Source of the DNA: Pseudomonas oryzihabitans NBRC 102199 | GTDB lineage: Bacteria; Pseudomonadota; Gammaproteobacteria; Pseudomonadales; Pseudomonadaceae | NCBI RefSeq assembly: GCF_000730625.1 | Contig: NZ_BBIT01000002.1 | Location: 744,001-808,000 of the forward strand | Length of the DNA stretch: 64,000 bases | Direction of reading: 5' to 3' | In this document: positions 25,502-37,391 of the stretch, in pieces | Layout: every line of letters starts with the position of its first letter | Position numbering within the stretch: position 1 is the stretch's first letter | Notes under the pieces: model-generated | The model's input: only the letters and a program-made list of their open reading frames with translations | Databases searched by the model: none | What the model was told of the DNA's origin: nothing | Program-made: the position numbers and the translations under genes

Positions 25502-26731
25502 TCACTTGTCGTAGGCGATGGGCATGTCGATGCTGCCGTCCAGGTAGCGGGTAGGCCCGGCGGCAGTGGGGTTGATGTCGAATTCGAAGATGTCCGTCGG
25601 CAGCCAGAGGGTGGCGCAGGCGTTGGGAATGTCGACCACCCCGCTGATGTGGCCCTGAACCGGCGCCGAGCCCAGCAGCGAATAACCCTGGGCGCCGCTG
25701 TAGCCGAACTTCTTCAGGTACTCGATGGCATTCAGGCAGGCCTGCTGGTACGCCAGGTTGACGTCCAGGTAGTGCTGCTTGCCGGCGTCATCCACCGAGA
25801 TGCCTTCGAAGATCAGGAAGTTGTTGTAGGTGGGCACGATGGGGCTGGGCTTGAAGATGGGATTCCTGATGCCGTACTTGGCCATGCCGCCCTTGATCAG
25901 CTCGACCTTCATGTGCACCCAGCCGGCCATCTCGATGGCGCCGCAAAAGGTGATCTCGCCGTCGCCCTGGCTGAAGTGCAAATCGCCCACCGAAAGGCCT
26001 GCGCCTTCCACATAGACGGGGAAGAAGATCTTCGAGCCCCGCGACAGGTCCTTGATGTCGCAGTTACCGCCATGCTCGCGCGGCGGCACGGTGCGTGCGC
26101 CGGTAGCGGCTGCCGCGTCGCGGGCCGCGCCAGTGAGCTTGCCCATGTGAGCGGTCGCGGCGAACGGCGGGTTGGCCAGGGGCGGTACCCGGGTCGGATT
26201 GCTGTCGATCAGCTCCTGCTCGCGGGCATTCCAGGCGGCCAGCAGCTTGGGATCCGGCAGGCAGCCGATCAGGCCCGGGTGAATCAGGCCGGCGAAGCGC
26301 ACCCCCGGGATGTGGCGGCTCCTGGTGAACATGCCCTCGAAGTCCCAGATGGATTTCTGCGCCGATGGAAAGTAATCGGTGAGAAAGCCACCGCCGTTCT
26401 GCTTGGAAAAGAAGCCGTTGAAGCCCCACTGCGACTCGGCCTTGGCGCCGATGTCGAGCAGATCGACCACCAGCAGGTCGCCCGGCTCGGCGCCCTTCAC
26501 GCCCACCGGCCCGGACAGGTAGTGCACGGTCGACAGGTCGACATCGCGCACGTCGCTGGCATCGTCGTCGTTCTTGATCGCGCCGCCGGTCCAGTCGTAG
26601 GTTTCCAGGATGAAGTCGTCACCCGGCTTGACCCAGCAGGCCATGGGGATGTCCGGATGCCAGCGGTTGTGGACGTTTTCGTTGTCGGTGGCGGCCTGGT
26701 TGAGGTCGACCTGGATCAGGGTGTCGGTCAT
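25502..26731 (-). CDS. fmdA: formamidase (FmdA/AmdA family)
   Basis: Protein of 409 residues, full length for the acetamidase/formamidase family. Family patches visible: NVHNRWHPDIPMACWVKPGD near the N-terminus, VHYLSGPVGVKGAEPGDLLV, HGGNCDIKDLSRGSKIFFPV, and SQGDGEITFCGAIEMAG. Hydrolyses formamide to formate and ammonia in the cytoplasm. First gene of the fmdA-fmdB-amiE-amiB unit and downstream of urtABCDE on the same strand, so import and hydrolysis are linked. A motif shared with the urtA promoter lies 74-89 bases upstream. Confidence 0.92.
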   Translation of the reverse strand: MTDTLIQVDLNQAATDNENVHNRWHPDIPMACWVKPGDDFILETYDWTGGAIKNDDDASDVRDVDLSTVHYLSGPVGVKGAEPGDLLVVDLLDIGAKAESQWGFNGFFSKQNGGGFLTDYFPSAQKSIWDFEGMFTRSRHIPGVRFAGLIHPGLIGCLPDPKLLAAWNAREQELIDSNPTRVPPLANPPFAATAHMGKLTGAARDAAAATGARTVPPREHGGNCDIKDLSRGSKIFFPVYVEGAGLSVGDLHFSQGDGEITFCGAIEMAGWVHMKVELIKGGMAKYGIRNPIFKPSPIVPTYNNFLIFEGISVDDAGKQHYLDVNLAYQQACLNAIEYLKKFGYSGAQGYSLLGSAPVQGHISGVVDIPNACATLWLPTDIFEFDINPTAAGPTRYLDGSIDMPIAYDK

Positions 26732-26804
26732 CGCGCAGCTCCTGGCTGTTGGCGGTAGCGGGAGGGTTCCGGCTCAGTCTCGGGGCTGGGGTCGGGGCTG
26801 CAAA

Positions 26805-26820
26805 TACGTTGGATGACGTA
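26805..26820 (-). promoter_or_regulatory. candidate operator upstream of fmdA, shared with urtA
   Basis: TACGT (26805-26809) and ACGTA (26816-26820) are inverted copies around six bases, and GGATGACGTA (26811-26820) is identical to 31925-31934 upstream of urtA. Read towards fmdA, both promoters carry TACGTCATCC followed two bases later by CGTAT. Two such copies at two co-functional promoters suggest a common activator, most simply the LuxR-type regulator at 35507. Confidence 0.55.
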
Positions 26821-26874
26821 GGCGCAAGCCCAGGCGGGACGAGGCGCAGCTGACGTTTCGCGGGCATGCGCGAA

Positions 26875-26904
26875 GCGGCCGCCGTGCTGCTGCAGGGCGG
26901 CCGC
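26875..26904 (-). terminator. hairpin between urtE and fmdA
   Basis: GCGGCCGCC (26875-26883) and GGCGGCCGC (26896-26904) form a perfect 9-bp stem with a 12-base loop, 15 bases beyond the urtE stop. No T run. It separates the urt operon from the fmdA promoter motif and may terminate or attenuate read-through. Confidence 0.5.
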
Positions 26905-26918
26905 GCAGAGCGCCGGAG

Positions 26919-27608
26919 TCAGACCGACAGATAGCGGCTGATGGTCGCCTCGTCGACCTTGTCGCGGGTTTCCTCGACCACGAAGCGGCCCTTCTCGATC
27001 ACCAGGAAGCGGTCGGCGATGTCGAGGGTAAAGGACAGCACCTGCTCGGAGACCACGATGGTCAGGTCACGCATGCTGCGGATCTCCTTCAGGGTGCGGG
27101 CGATGTCCTTGATGATCGAGGGCTGGATGCCCTCGGTCGGCTCATCCAGTAGCAGCACCTTGGGATTGGTGGCCAGGGCGCGGGCGATCGCCAGTTGTTG
27201 CTGCTGGCCACCGGAGAGGTTGCCACCCTTGCGCTGGCGCATCTCGTGCAGCACGGGGAAGAGCGCATAGAGGTCGTCCGGTACCCGGCCCCGGGCCGAG
27301 GCCGGCAGGCCGGTCTGGATGTTTTCCAGCACCGTCATATGGGAAAAGATCATCCGCCCCTGGGGCACGTAGGCTATGCCGCGCTCGACCCGCTGGTGAG
27401 TTTCCAGTGCCGATACGTCTTGCCCGTCCACTGACACGCTGCCACTCCAGCTCGGCAGAATGCCCATCAGGCTGCGGAACAGGGTGCTCTTGCCCATGCC
27501 GTTGCGGCCCATGACGGCGACGATTTCCTTGTGCGCCACGTCCAGGCTGAGGTCGTGGAGGATGCGGCTCTGACCGTAGCCGGAGACGAGGTTCTGGATG
27601 GTGAACAT
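26919..27608 (-). CDS. urtE: urea/short-amide ABC transporter ATP-binding protein UrtE
   Basis: Protein of 229 residues of the LivF/UrtE class, starting MFTIQNLVSGYGQSRILHDL. Walker A GRNGMGKST, signature LSGGQQQQ, Walker B VLLLDEPTEGIQPSI; the phrase GIQPSII after Walker B is typical of UrtE rather than LivF. Last gene of urtABCDE. Confidence 0.88.
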   Translation of the reverse strand: MFTIQNLVSGYGQSRILHDLSLDVAHKEIVAVMGRNGMGKSTLFRSLMGILPSWSGSVSVDGQDVSALETHQRVERGIAYVPQGRMIFSHMTVLENIQTGLPASARGRVPDDLYALFPVLHEMRQRKGGNLSGGQQQQLAIARALATNPKVLLLDEPTEGIQPSIIKDIARTLKEIRSMRDLTIVVSEQVLSFTLDIADRFLVIEKGRFVVEETRDKVDEATISRYLSV

Positions 27609-27658
27609 GACCGGGATCTCCCGTGATCGACTGCAGGAAAAGGGCTGGAGGCGAAGGC

Positions 27659-28423
27659 TCAGTGCCCCAGGTACACCTCGATGACCTTGGGATTGCTCTG
27701 CACCGCCTCCATGCTGCCTTCGGCCAGCACCTTGCCCTGGTGCAGCACCGTGACCTTGTGGGCGATGCTCTTGACGAATTCCATGTCGTGCTCGATGACC
27801 AGCACCGAGCGCCCCTCGCTGATGCGGTTGAGCAGCTCGGCGGTCTGGGCCCGTTCGGACACGCTCATGCCCGCCACCGGCTCGTCGAGCATCAGGAGTT
27901 CCGGGTCCTGCATCAGCAGCATGCCGATCTCCAGCCACTGCTTCTGACCGTGGGAGAGCAGATCGGCCTGCTGGTGCAGCAGGTCGGCGAGAAAGATCTC
28001 CGCGGCCACCGCCTGCACCCGCGCGATCACCGCGGCGCTGCGCTTGAAGAACAGCGCGCCGAACACCTTGCGGCCTTCGGGATAGGACATCTCCAGGTTC
28101 TCGAACACCGTGAGATTCTCGTAGATCGAGGGGTTCTGGAACTTGCGGCCGACACCTGCGCGAACGATGTCGAATTCCTTCATCCGGGTCAGTTCCCGAC
28201 CGTTGAATTCGATGCTGCCGGCGGTGGCGCGGGTCTTGCCGCAGATCAGGTCCAGTACCGTGGTCTTGCCGGCGCCATTGGGGCCGATCACCACGTGCAC
28301 CTCGTTGCGGTCGACATAGAGATTGAGGTCGTTCACCGCCTTGAAGCCGTCGAAGGAGACGGTCAGGCCTTCGATGGCCAGTACCGGCTTGGCGAGCTGG
28401 AAACCGACGGGACTGGTATTCAT
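27659..28423 (-). CDS. urtD: urea/short-amide ABC transporter ATP-binding protein UrtD
   Basis: Protein of 254 residues, LivG/UrtD class. Walker A GPNGAGKTT, the UrtD-type signature LSHGQKQWLEIGMLL in place of LSGGQ, Walker B LLMLDEPVAGMS. The start at 28423 overlaps the urtC stop (ATGA). Forms the ATPase pair with UrtE. Confidence 0.88.
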   Translation of the reverse strand: MNTSPVGFQLAKPVLAIEGLTVSFDGFKAVNDLNLYVDRNEVHVVIGPNGAGKTTVLDLICGKTRATAGSIEFNGRELTRMKEFDIVRAGVGRKFQNPSIYENLTVFENLEMSYPEGRKVFGALFFKRSAAVIARVQAVAAEIFLADLLHQQADLLSHGQKQWLEIGMLLMQDPELLMLDEPVAGMSVSERAQTAELLNRISEGRSVLVIEHDMEFVKSIAHKVTVLHQGKVLAEGSMEAVQSNPKVIEVYLGH

Positions 28424-29586
28424 GGCGTGGTCTCCAGGCGGGAGGCTTTGGTTGCCGTGGGTGGCGCTGACGAGGCGGCGGGCGCGCCCGCCGGCTGGCG
28501 TTTCAGACGCGCCACCAGACGCTGGCCATGGCTCTTCCACAGCCCGGCCAGGCCATTGGGGAAATAGAGGACGACCACGATGAAGAGCCCACCCATCAGG
28601 TACAGCCAGAGCTCGGGGAAGGACTCGGAAAAGTAGGTCTTGCCGAAATTCACCAGCAGCGCGCCGTACACCGCGCCCAGCAAGGACAGCCGCCCGCCGA
28701 CCGCGGCGAAGATGACCATCTCGATGGAGGGCACGATGCCGACGAAGGACGGCGACATGAAGCCCACCTGCAGGGCGAACATGGCACCGCCCACCGCGGA
28801 AAAGGCCGCGGCCAGGCAGAACACGAAGATCTTGAAGCTGGCCACGTCGTAGCCGGAGAAGCGCACCCGCTCCTCCTTGTCGCGCATGGCCACCAGCAGC
28901 CGGCCCAGCTTGGAGGCCAGCACGAAGCGGGCGAGCAGGATGCAGCCGAACAGCAGGGCCGCGTTGACGAAGTAGAGCACCACCTTGGCGCTGTCCGAAC
29001 GGATGTCCCAGCCCAGCAGCGTCTTCAGGTCGGTGATGCCGTTGACCCCGCCGGTGAGGCCCTGCTGACCGATGATGAGAATGGTCAGGATGGCGGCGAT
29101 GGCCTGGGTGACGATGGAAAAATACACGTCCCCTACCCGCCGCTTGAACATCGCCAGGCCGATGATGAAAGCCAGCAACACCGGGACCGCGATCACCGCC
29201 AACAGGGTGAAGCCGAAGCTGTGGAACGGCTGCCAGAGCCAGGGCAGTTCGGTGATCTGGTTCCAGTCCATGAAGTCCGGGATGCCGGGCGTGGACTGGA
29301 TCCGGGTGCTCTCCGGGTCCGAGGCCTCCAGTTTGAGGAACATCGCCATGCAATAGCCGCCGAGGCCGAAGAAGATGCCCTGCCCCAGGCTGAGGATGCC
29401 GCCATAGCCCCAGCAGAGCACCAGCCCGACCGCGACGAAGGCATAGGTCAGGTATTTGCCGACCATGCTCAGGCGGAAGATATCCAGGGTCAGCGGAAAC
29501 ACCAGCAGGATCAGCGCGGCCAGTACCAGCAGGCCGAAGGCGCCCTGCCGGCCACCGAGCAGGTTGTCGATTGCCTTGTTCATCAT
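28420..29586 (-). CDS. urtC: urea/short-amide ABC transporter permease UrtC
   Basis: Inner-membrane permease of 388 residues, LivM/UrtC family, with about nine or ten membrane segments and the conserved GYGGILSLGQGIFFGLGGY stretch. Two adjacent ATG codons (29586, 29583) are possible starts; the second has better spacing to GGGAG. The last ~30 residues are Ala/Pro/Thr-rich and cytoplasmic. It pairs with UrtB. Confidence 0.88.
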   Translation of the reverse strand: MMNKAIDNLLGGRQGAFGLLVLAALILLVFPLTLDIFRLSMVGKYLTYAFVAVGLVLCWGYGGILSLGQGIFFGLGGYCMAMFLKLEASDPESTRIQSTPGIPDFMDWNQITELPWLWQPFHSFGFTLLAVIAVPVLLAFIIGLAMFKRRVGDVYFSIVTQAIAAILTILIIGQQGLTGGVNGITDLKTLLGWDIRSDSAKVVLYFVNAALLFGCILLARFVLASKLGRLLVAMRDKEERVRFSGYDVASFKIFVFCLAAAFSAVGGAMFALQVGFMSPSFVGIVPSIEMVIFAAVGGRLSLLGAVYGALLVNFGKTYFSESFPELWLYLMGGLFIVVVLYFPNGLAGLWKSHGQRLVARLKRQPAGAPAASSAPPTATKASRLETTP

Positions 29587-29593
29587 GGACTCC

Positions 29594-30511
29594 CTACTTG
29601 CGGACTTTTGCCGAGAACAGCCCCTGGGGCCGCAGCATCAGGATGAGGATCACCGCCGACAGGGTCAGCACCTTGGCCATGGAACCGGACAGGAAGAATT
29701 CCAGCAGCGACTGCGCCTGGGCGATGCCAAAGGCCGAGGCGATGGTGCCGAGCAGGCTGGCTGCCCCACCAAAGACCACCACCAGGAAGGTATCGACGAT
29801 GTACAGCGAGCCCGAGGTCGGGCCGATGGAGCCGATGGTGGTGAAGGCCGCGCCCGCCACCCCGGCTACGCCGCAGCCCAGGGCGAAGGTCAGGCGATCC
29901 ACGCGGCGGGTGTTGATGCCCACGGCGCGCGCCATCACCCGGTTCTGCATGGTGGCGCGCACCTGCAGCCCCCAGCGCGAGCGATACAGCATGAAGAACA
30001 GGGTCAGGGTCAGCAGCGCGGTCACGACCATGACGAACAAGCCGTTCTTGGGGATGTCGATGCTGGCGGTCGGACTCCAGGAGCCCATGATCCATTCCGG
30101 CAGTTCGGCGCTGACCTCGCGGGCGCCGAAGACCGAACGAAACACCTGCTGCAGGATCAGCGACAGGCCCCAGGTGGCCAGCAGGGTGTCCAGCGGGCGC
30201 TGGTAGAGCCGGCTGATCATTGCCCACTCCACCAGCCAGCCGATGGCCCCGGCGACGAAGAACGCCAGGATCAGCGCGAAAAAGAAGTAATAGGGCTGCA
30301 AGGCCGGAAACAGGTGCAGGGTCAGCGAAGACATCACGTAGGTGGTGTAGGCCCCCACGGTGAGAAATTCGCCGTGGGCCATGTTGATCACGCCCATCTG
30401 CCCGAAGATGATCGCCAGTCCCAGCGCCATCAGCAGCAACACGCAGAACACCGAAAGGCCGTTGAAGCCCTGCATCACGGCGATCGCGCCGAAGTCGGAT
30501 AAGCTTTCCAT
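29594..30511 (-). CDS. urtB: urea/short-amide ABC transporter permease UrtB
   Basis: Permease of 305 residues from MESLSDFGAIAVMQGFNGLS; an earlier in-frame ATG is rejected because it would enter the urtA-urtB hairpin. LivH/UrtB family with INMAHGEFLTVGAYTTYVMS and the QNRVMARAVGINTRRVDRLT loop. In Methylophilus the equivalent genes (fmdDEF set) carry short-chain amides as well as urea; the neighbouring amidases suggest the same here. Confidence 0.88.
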   Translation of the reverse strand: MESLSDFGAIAVMQGFNGLSVFCVLLLMALGLAIIFGQMGVINMAHGEFLTVGAYTTYVMSSLTLHLFPALQPYYFFFALILAFFVAGAIGWLVEWAMISRLYQRPLDTLLATWGLSLILQQVFRSVFGAREVSAELPEWIMGSWSPTASIDIPKNGLFVMVVTALLTLTLFFMLYRSRWGLQVRATMQNRVMARAVGINTRRVDRLTFALGCGVAGVAGAAFTTIGSIGPTSGSLYIVDTFLVVVFGGAASLLGTIASAFGIAQAQSLLEFFLSGSMAKVLTLSAVILILMLRPQGLFSAKVRK

Positions 30512-30534
30512 GGAGATCTCCCCGCGAAGGTGGA

Positions 30535-30562
30535 CGGAGGCGTCGGTGAGGCGACGCCTCCG
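30535..30562 (-). terminator. intercistronic hairpin between urtA and urtB
   Basis: CGGAGGCGTC (30535-30544) and GACGCCTCCG (30553-30562) form a perfect 10-bp stem with an 8-base loop just after the urtA stop. As in many importer operons, it probably leaves the binding protein mRNA more abundant than the permease mRNA. Confidence 0.6.
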
Positions 30563-30574
30563 GTCAGGCAAGGC

Positions 30575-31819
30575 TTATTGGTAGCCTTTGGGGAAGGGAT
30601 TGGGCTCGATCAGATCGGCGGATTCGTGGACCACCTTGAAGGTGCCGTCCGGCTGGATCTGGCCGATACGCGAGCGACTCCAGAGGTGATGGTTCTCGTG
30701 GACCTTCACATAGCCTTCCGGGGCGGTTTTCAGCTCCAGGCCCGGAGACGCCGCAACCACCTTGTCGACATCGAAGCTGCCGGCCTTCTCCACCGCCATT
30801 TTCCACAGCCAGGGACCGAGATAGGCCGCCTGGGTGACGTCGCCCACCACCGCATCCTTGCCGTACTTGGCCTTGAAGGCCTCGACGAAGGCCTTGTTGT
30901 TGGGATTGTCCAGGGTCTGGAAATACTTCATCGAGGAGTAGAAGCCGGCCATGTTCTCGCCGCCGATGCCGAGCATCTCATCCTCGGTCACCGAAAGGGT
31001 CAGCAGATTCTGCTTGGCCGAGGTGATCCCAGCCGCCTTTAACTGCTTGTAGAAGGCGACGTTGGAGCCCCCGACGACCGCGGCAAAGACCACATCGGGC
31101 TTTTTCAGCTTGATCTTGTTGGTCAGGGAGCCGAACTGGGTGCCGCCCAGCGGGTAGTACTCCTCCCCCACCACCTCGCCATGCAGCACGTTCTCGATGT
31201 GCTTGCGGGCGATCTTCATCGAGGTCCGCGGCCAGATGTAGTCCGAGCCCACCAGGTAGAAGGTCTTGGCGCCCTTCTCCTTGGCCAGCCAGTCCAGCGC
31301 CGAGAGAATCTGCTGGGTGGCTTCCTGGCCGGTGTAGAAGACGTTCTTCGACTGCTCGAGGCCCTCGTAGAAGGTCGGGTAGTAGAGCAGGCCGTTGTCC
31401 TTTTCGAAGATCGGCAGCACCGCCTTGCGCGACGCCGAGGTCCAGCAGCCGAACACCGCCGCGACCTTGTCGGCTTCCAGCAGCTTCTTGGCCTTTTCGG
31501 CGAAGGTCGGCCAGTCGGAGGCGCCGTCTTCCTGGATGATCTTGACCTGCCGCCCGAGCACCCCGCCCTGGGCGTTGATCTGCTCGATGGCCAGCCGCTC
31601 GGCCTGGATGGCCCCGGTCTCGGAGATGGCCATGGTGCCGGTGGCGGAATGCAACTGGCCGACGGTCACGGTGGTATCGGTCACGGCAAGACCCGTGGTA
31701 TTGGCGGCGTCCGCCATCACGCCCTGACTGAACACGCTGGCTGCCAACAGGGACAATGCCGCGGCGCCCAGTGCCAGGCGTCGCGGAAGACTGGATTTCA
31801 CGCCCGCTGATCTGTGCAT
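30575..31819 (-). CDS. urtA: urea/short-amide ABC transporter substrate-binding protein UrtA
   Basis: Periplasmic protein of 414 residues. A long signal region with a positive start (VKSSLPRRLALGAAALSLLA) ends near ADA at about residue 38. The mature part has VGQLHSATGTMAISETGAIQ, FGCWTSASRKAVLPIFEKDN and LLYYPTFYEGLEQSKNVFYT, which are strongly typical of the UrtA/AmiC-like urea-amide receptor group. GAGGAG precedes the start. First gene of urtABCDE, divergent from the transporter-like sensor kinase. Confidence 0.92.
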   Translation of the reverse strand: MHRSAGVKSSLPRRLALGAAALSLLAASVFSQGVMADAANTTGLAVTDTTVTVGQLHSATGTMAISETGAIQAERLAIEQINAQGGVLGRQVKIIQEDGASDWPTFAEKAKKLLEADKVAAVFGCWTSASRKAVLPIFEKDNGLLYYPTFYEGLEQSKNVFYTGQEATQQILSALDWLAKEKGAKTFYLVGSDYIWPRTSMKIARKHIENVLHGEVVGEEYYPLGGTQFGSLTNKIKLKKPDVVFAAVVGGSNVAFYKQLKAAGITSAKQNLLTLSVTEDEMLGIGGENMAGFYSSMKYFQTLDNPNNKAFVEAFKAKYGKDAVVGDVTQAAYLGPWLWKMAVEKAGSFDVDKVVAASPGLELKTAPEGYVKVHENHHLWSRSRIGQIQPDGTFKVVHESADLIEPNPFPKGYQ

Positions 31820-31925
31820 CTTGTCGCTCCTCTAGGTGATGTGCCGGTCGCCCCCGGGGACCGGGACTGCGGCTTGCGCTGCGGAGCAAGGATGAGCTGG
31901 GACAGCCGGCCCGGAACATACGCAG

Positions 31926-31949
31926 GATGACGTAACGGCCTACGTCATC
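31926..31949. promoter_or_regulatory. perfect palindrome between urtA and the sensor kinase
   Basis: GATGACGTA (31926-31934) and TACGTCATC (31941-31949) are perfect inverse copies with six bases between; an extra half-site TGACGTA follows at 31950-31956. The left arm is shared with the fmdA upstream region. It stands about 107-130 bases before urtA in a 295-base divergent gap. The same gap also holds a CCGGTC/GACCGG hairpin (31844-31864) in the urtA leader; I see nothing else firm in it. Confidence 0.65.
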
Positions 31950-32114
31950 TGACGTACAGCCCGCTGCAACGCCCTGAGGCATGCTCTGTCTGTCGCGCGC
32001 CCGCGCGGGGCACGCCAAGCCGGGCAGACCGTGGCCACGGAGGGGCAGGACGCCAGGACGACCGAGGCATGGAACTTGCCTGAACACCGCCACGCAGACC
32101 CCAGGAGCCCTGCC

Positions 32115-35506
<3,392 letters not shown>

Positions 35507-35510
<4 letters not shown>

Positions 35511-36163
35511 CCGCCGCCCTACCGCCCAGCGTGGTGCTGATCGTCGACGACACCCCGGACAACCTCGCCCTGCTCTCCGACGCCCTGGACGCCAGCGGCT
35601 ACATGGTGCTGGTGGCCCTGGACGGCGCCAGTGCCCTGGAGCGCATGCAGCGCCGCCGACCGGACGTGGTGCTACTGGATGCCATGATGCCCGGCCTGGA
35701 TGGCTTCGAGACCTGTCGACGCATAAAGGCCCAGGCCGAACTGGCTGATATCCCGGTGCTGTTCATGACCGCCCTGACCGAAACCGAGCATGTGGTGGAG
35801 GCCTTCGCCGCGGGCGGCATCGACTACGTGACCAAGCCACTCAAGACCGATGAGGTCCTGGCACGGGTCGCGGCCCACCTGCGCACGGCGCGCGAACTCC
35901 AGGCGGCGCGCAGCCTGCCAGCGAGCCGCCCGCACGCCAGGACCGCGCTGGACCTGGCGCCGCTCAGCAGCCGCTACCAGCTGACCGGGCGCGAGGTCGA
36001 GGTGCTGCACTGGGTCGCCTGCGGCAAGACCAATCGCGACATCGGCGACATCCTCGGCCTCTCGCCCCGCACGGTGAACAAGCACCTGGAGCACGTCTAC
36101 GTGAAACTCGGCGTGGAGACCCGTACCGCGACGGCCACATTGGCCATTGCGGCGTGTCGGTAG
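35507..36163 (+). CDS. response regulator with LuxR/NarL-type HTH
   Basis: Protein of 218 residues starting at MTAALPPSVVLIVDDTPDNL, with GGAGAGA before the ATG. Receiver domain (about 8-125) with phospho-acceptor Asp58 (VVLLDAMMPGLDG) and Lys in VTKPLKTDE. The C-terminal LuxR HTH (about 152-216) reads LTGREVEVLHWVACGKTNRD then LGLSPRTVNKHLEHVYVKLG. Translationally coupled to the NCS1-kinase, so they form one phosphorelay. The palindromes upstream of urtA and fmdA fit a dimeric NarL-type binder. Confidence 0.88.
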
Positions 36164-36181
36164 AAAAGAAACGAGGCGACG

Positions 36182-36634
36182 CTAGGCACGCTCGTCCTTG
36201 GCCGTGTCCATGACGATGTAGCTGACCACCGAGTTCACGTGCGGCAGCACGCCAAGTACCTGGGTATGGAAAGCGCGGTAGGCCAGCATGTCGGCCACCT
36301 CCACCCGCAGCAGGTACTCCACAGCGCCGGTGACGGTGTGGCACTCCACCACGGCGGCCGAATCGCTGATGGCCGCCTCGAAGGCATCCAGCTCTTCGCG
36401 ACCATGGCAGGACATGCCCACGGCGACGTAGACGATGAAGCCGATGCCCATCCGCGTGCGGTCCACCACCGCCCGATAGCCCTTGATGATCCCGGAGCGT
36501 TCCAGCTCCTGCACCCGCCGCAGGCAGGCCGAAGGTGACAGGCCGACCCGCTCGGCCAGCTTCACGTTGGTCTGGCGCGCATCCTTTTCCAGCTCACGCA
36601 ATATTCGACGGTCAAGACGGTCCAGATCAGTCAT
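36182..36634 (-). CDS. Lrp/AsnC-family regulator beside a LysE exporter
   Basis: Protein of 150 residues: AsnC-type HTH (about 3-60, LDRRILRELEKDARQTNVKL then LSPSACLRRVQELE) and a C-terminal RAM domain with VECHTVTGAVEYLLRVEV. Divergent from a LysE-family gene, the usual regulator/exporter layout; it probably responds to the exported amino acid. Confidence 0.86.
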   Translation of the reverse strand: MTDLDRLDRRILRELEKDARQTNVKLAERVGLSPSACLRRVQELERSGIIKGYRAVVDRTRMGIGFIVYVAVGMSCHGREELDAFEAAISDSAAVVECHTVTGAVEYLLRVEVADMLAYRAFHTQVLGVLPHVNSVVSYIVMDTAKDERA

Positions 36635-36660
36635 TCATTGCACCCGAGAAGTCTTATTAC

Positions 36661-36700
36661 TTATTTATGCAATCTTAAACCGATGAGTGCGCAATAAAAT
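36661..36700. promoter_or_regulatory. AT-rich Lrp/LysE intergenic control region
   Basis: The 103-base gap between the divergent Lrp and LysE genes is AT-rich. TTATT (36661-36665) with TGCA, and TGCGCAATAA (36688-36697), form an imperfect inverted repeat of the kind bound by Lrp-type proteins. Promoter elements cannot be fixed. Confidence 0.3.
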
Positions 36701-36737
36701 AGCCATCCAATATCGTCACTCCACAACAATCTTGTCC

Positions 36738-37349
36738 ATGACTGACCTCAGCGTTCTCCTGCCCTTCCTCCTTTTCGGCCTCATCATGACCGCTACGCCC
36801 GGACCCAATAACGCCCTGGTACTGGCCAGTGGCGCTCAGGTCGGGATACGCCGGACCCTGCCCCTGGTCCTCGGCATCGCCCTTGGCGTGGGCCTGCAGC
36901 TGGTGGTAATCGGCCTTGGGCTGGGCGCGTTTTTCCTGGCCCTGCCAGGGCTGCATCTGCTGGTGAGTGCCTTGGGACTCGGCTACCTCCTGCTATTGGC
37001 CTGGCGGATCGCGCGCAGTGGTCCGATCCGGCTCGACGCGGAACCTGCCGCGCCCATGGGATTGCTCGCCGGCGCGGCCTTTCAGTGGATCAATCCCAAG
37101 GCGTGGACGGTGTCGATCAGTACAGCGGCAGCCTATATCCCGGTCGAGCATCACGCCCCGAACGTGATACTGGCCGCACTGCTGCTGGCCATGCTGAGTC
37201 TTCCTGGCGTCGGTGTCTGGGCGCTGGTCGGCAGTGCGCTGCGCGGATGGCTCGCGGATGCGCGGCGCGCGCGCCGCTTCAACCTGGGCATGGCAGTCGC
37301 GCTGCTGGTATCGACCTTGCCACCGCTCTACCAATTGTTCGCCGCCTGA
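36738..37349 (+). CDS. LysE/RhtB-family amino acid exporter
   Basis: Inner-membrane protein of 203 residues starting MTDLSVLLPFLLFGLIMTAT, with PGPNNALVLASGAQVGIRR, the first-loop signature of the family, and about six membrane segments; NPKAW in the middle is also typical. The earlier in-frame ATG at 36687 overlaps the control region and is rejected. Substrate unknown. Confidence 0.86.
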   Translation: MTDLSVLLPFLLFGLIMTATPGPNNALVLASGAQVGIRRTLPLVLGIALGVGLQLVVIGLGLGAFFLALPGLHLLVSALGLGYLLLLAWRIARSGPIRLDAEPAAPMGLLAGAAFQWINPKAWTVSISTAAAYIPVEHHAPNVILAALLLAMLSLPGVGVWALVGSALRGWLADARRARRFNLGMAVALLVSTLPPLYQLFAA

Positions 37350-37391
37350 GTCTTCGCGAACGTCGCGCGCCTTCATACAGGAAACCGCCTA

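Noticed and set aside
32031-32114. Upstream GTG start for the sensor kinase
   Set aside because: No ribosome site precedes it; GTG at 32115 has AGGAG seven bases away.
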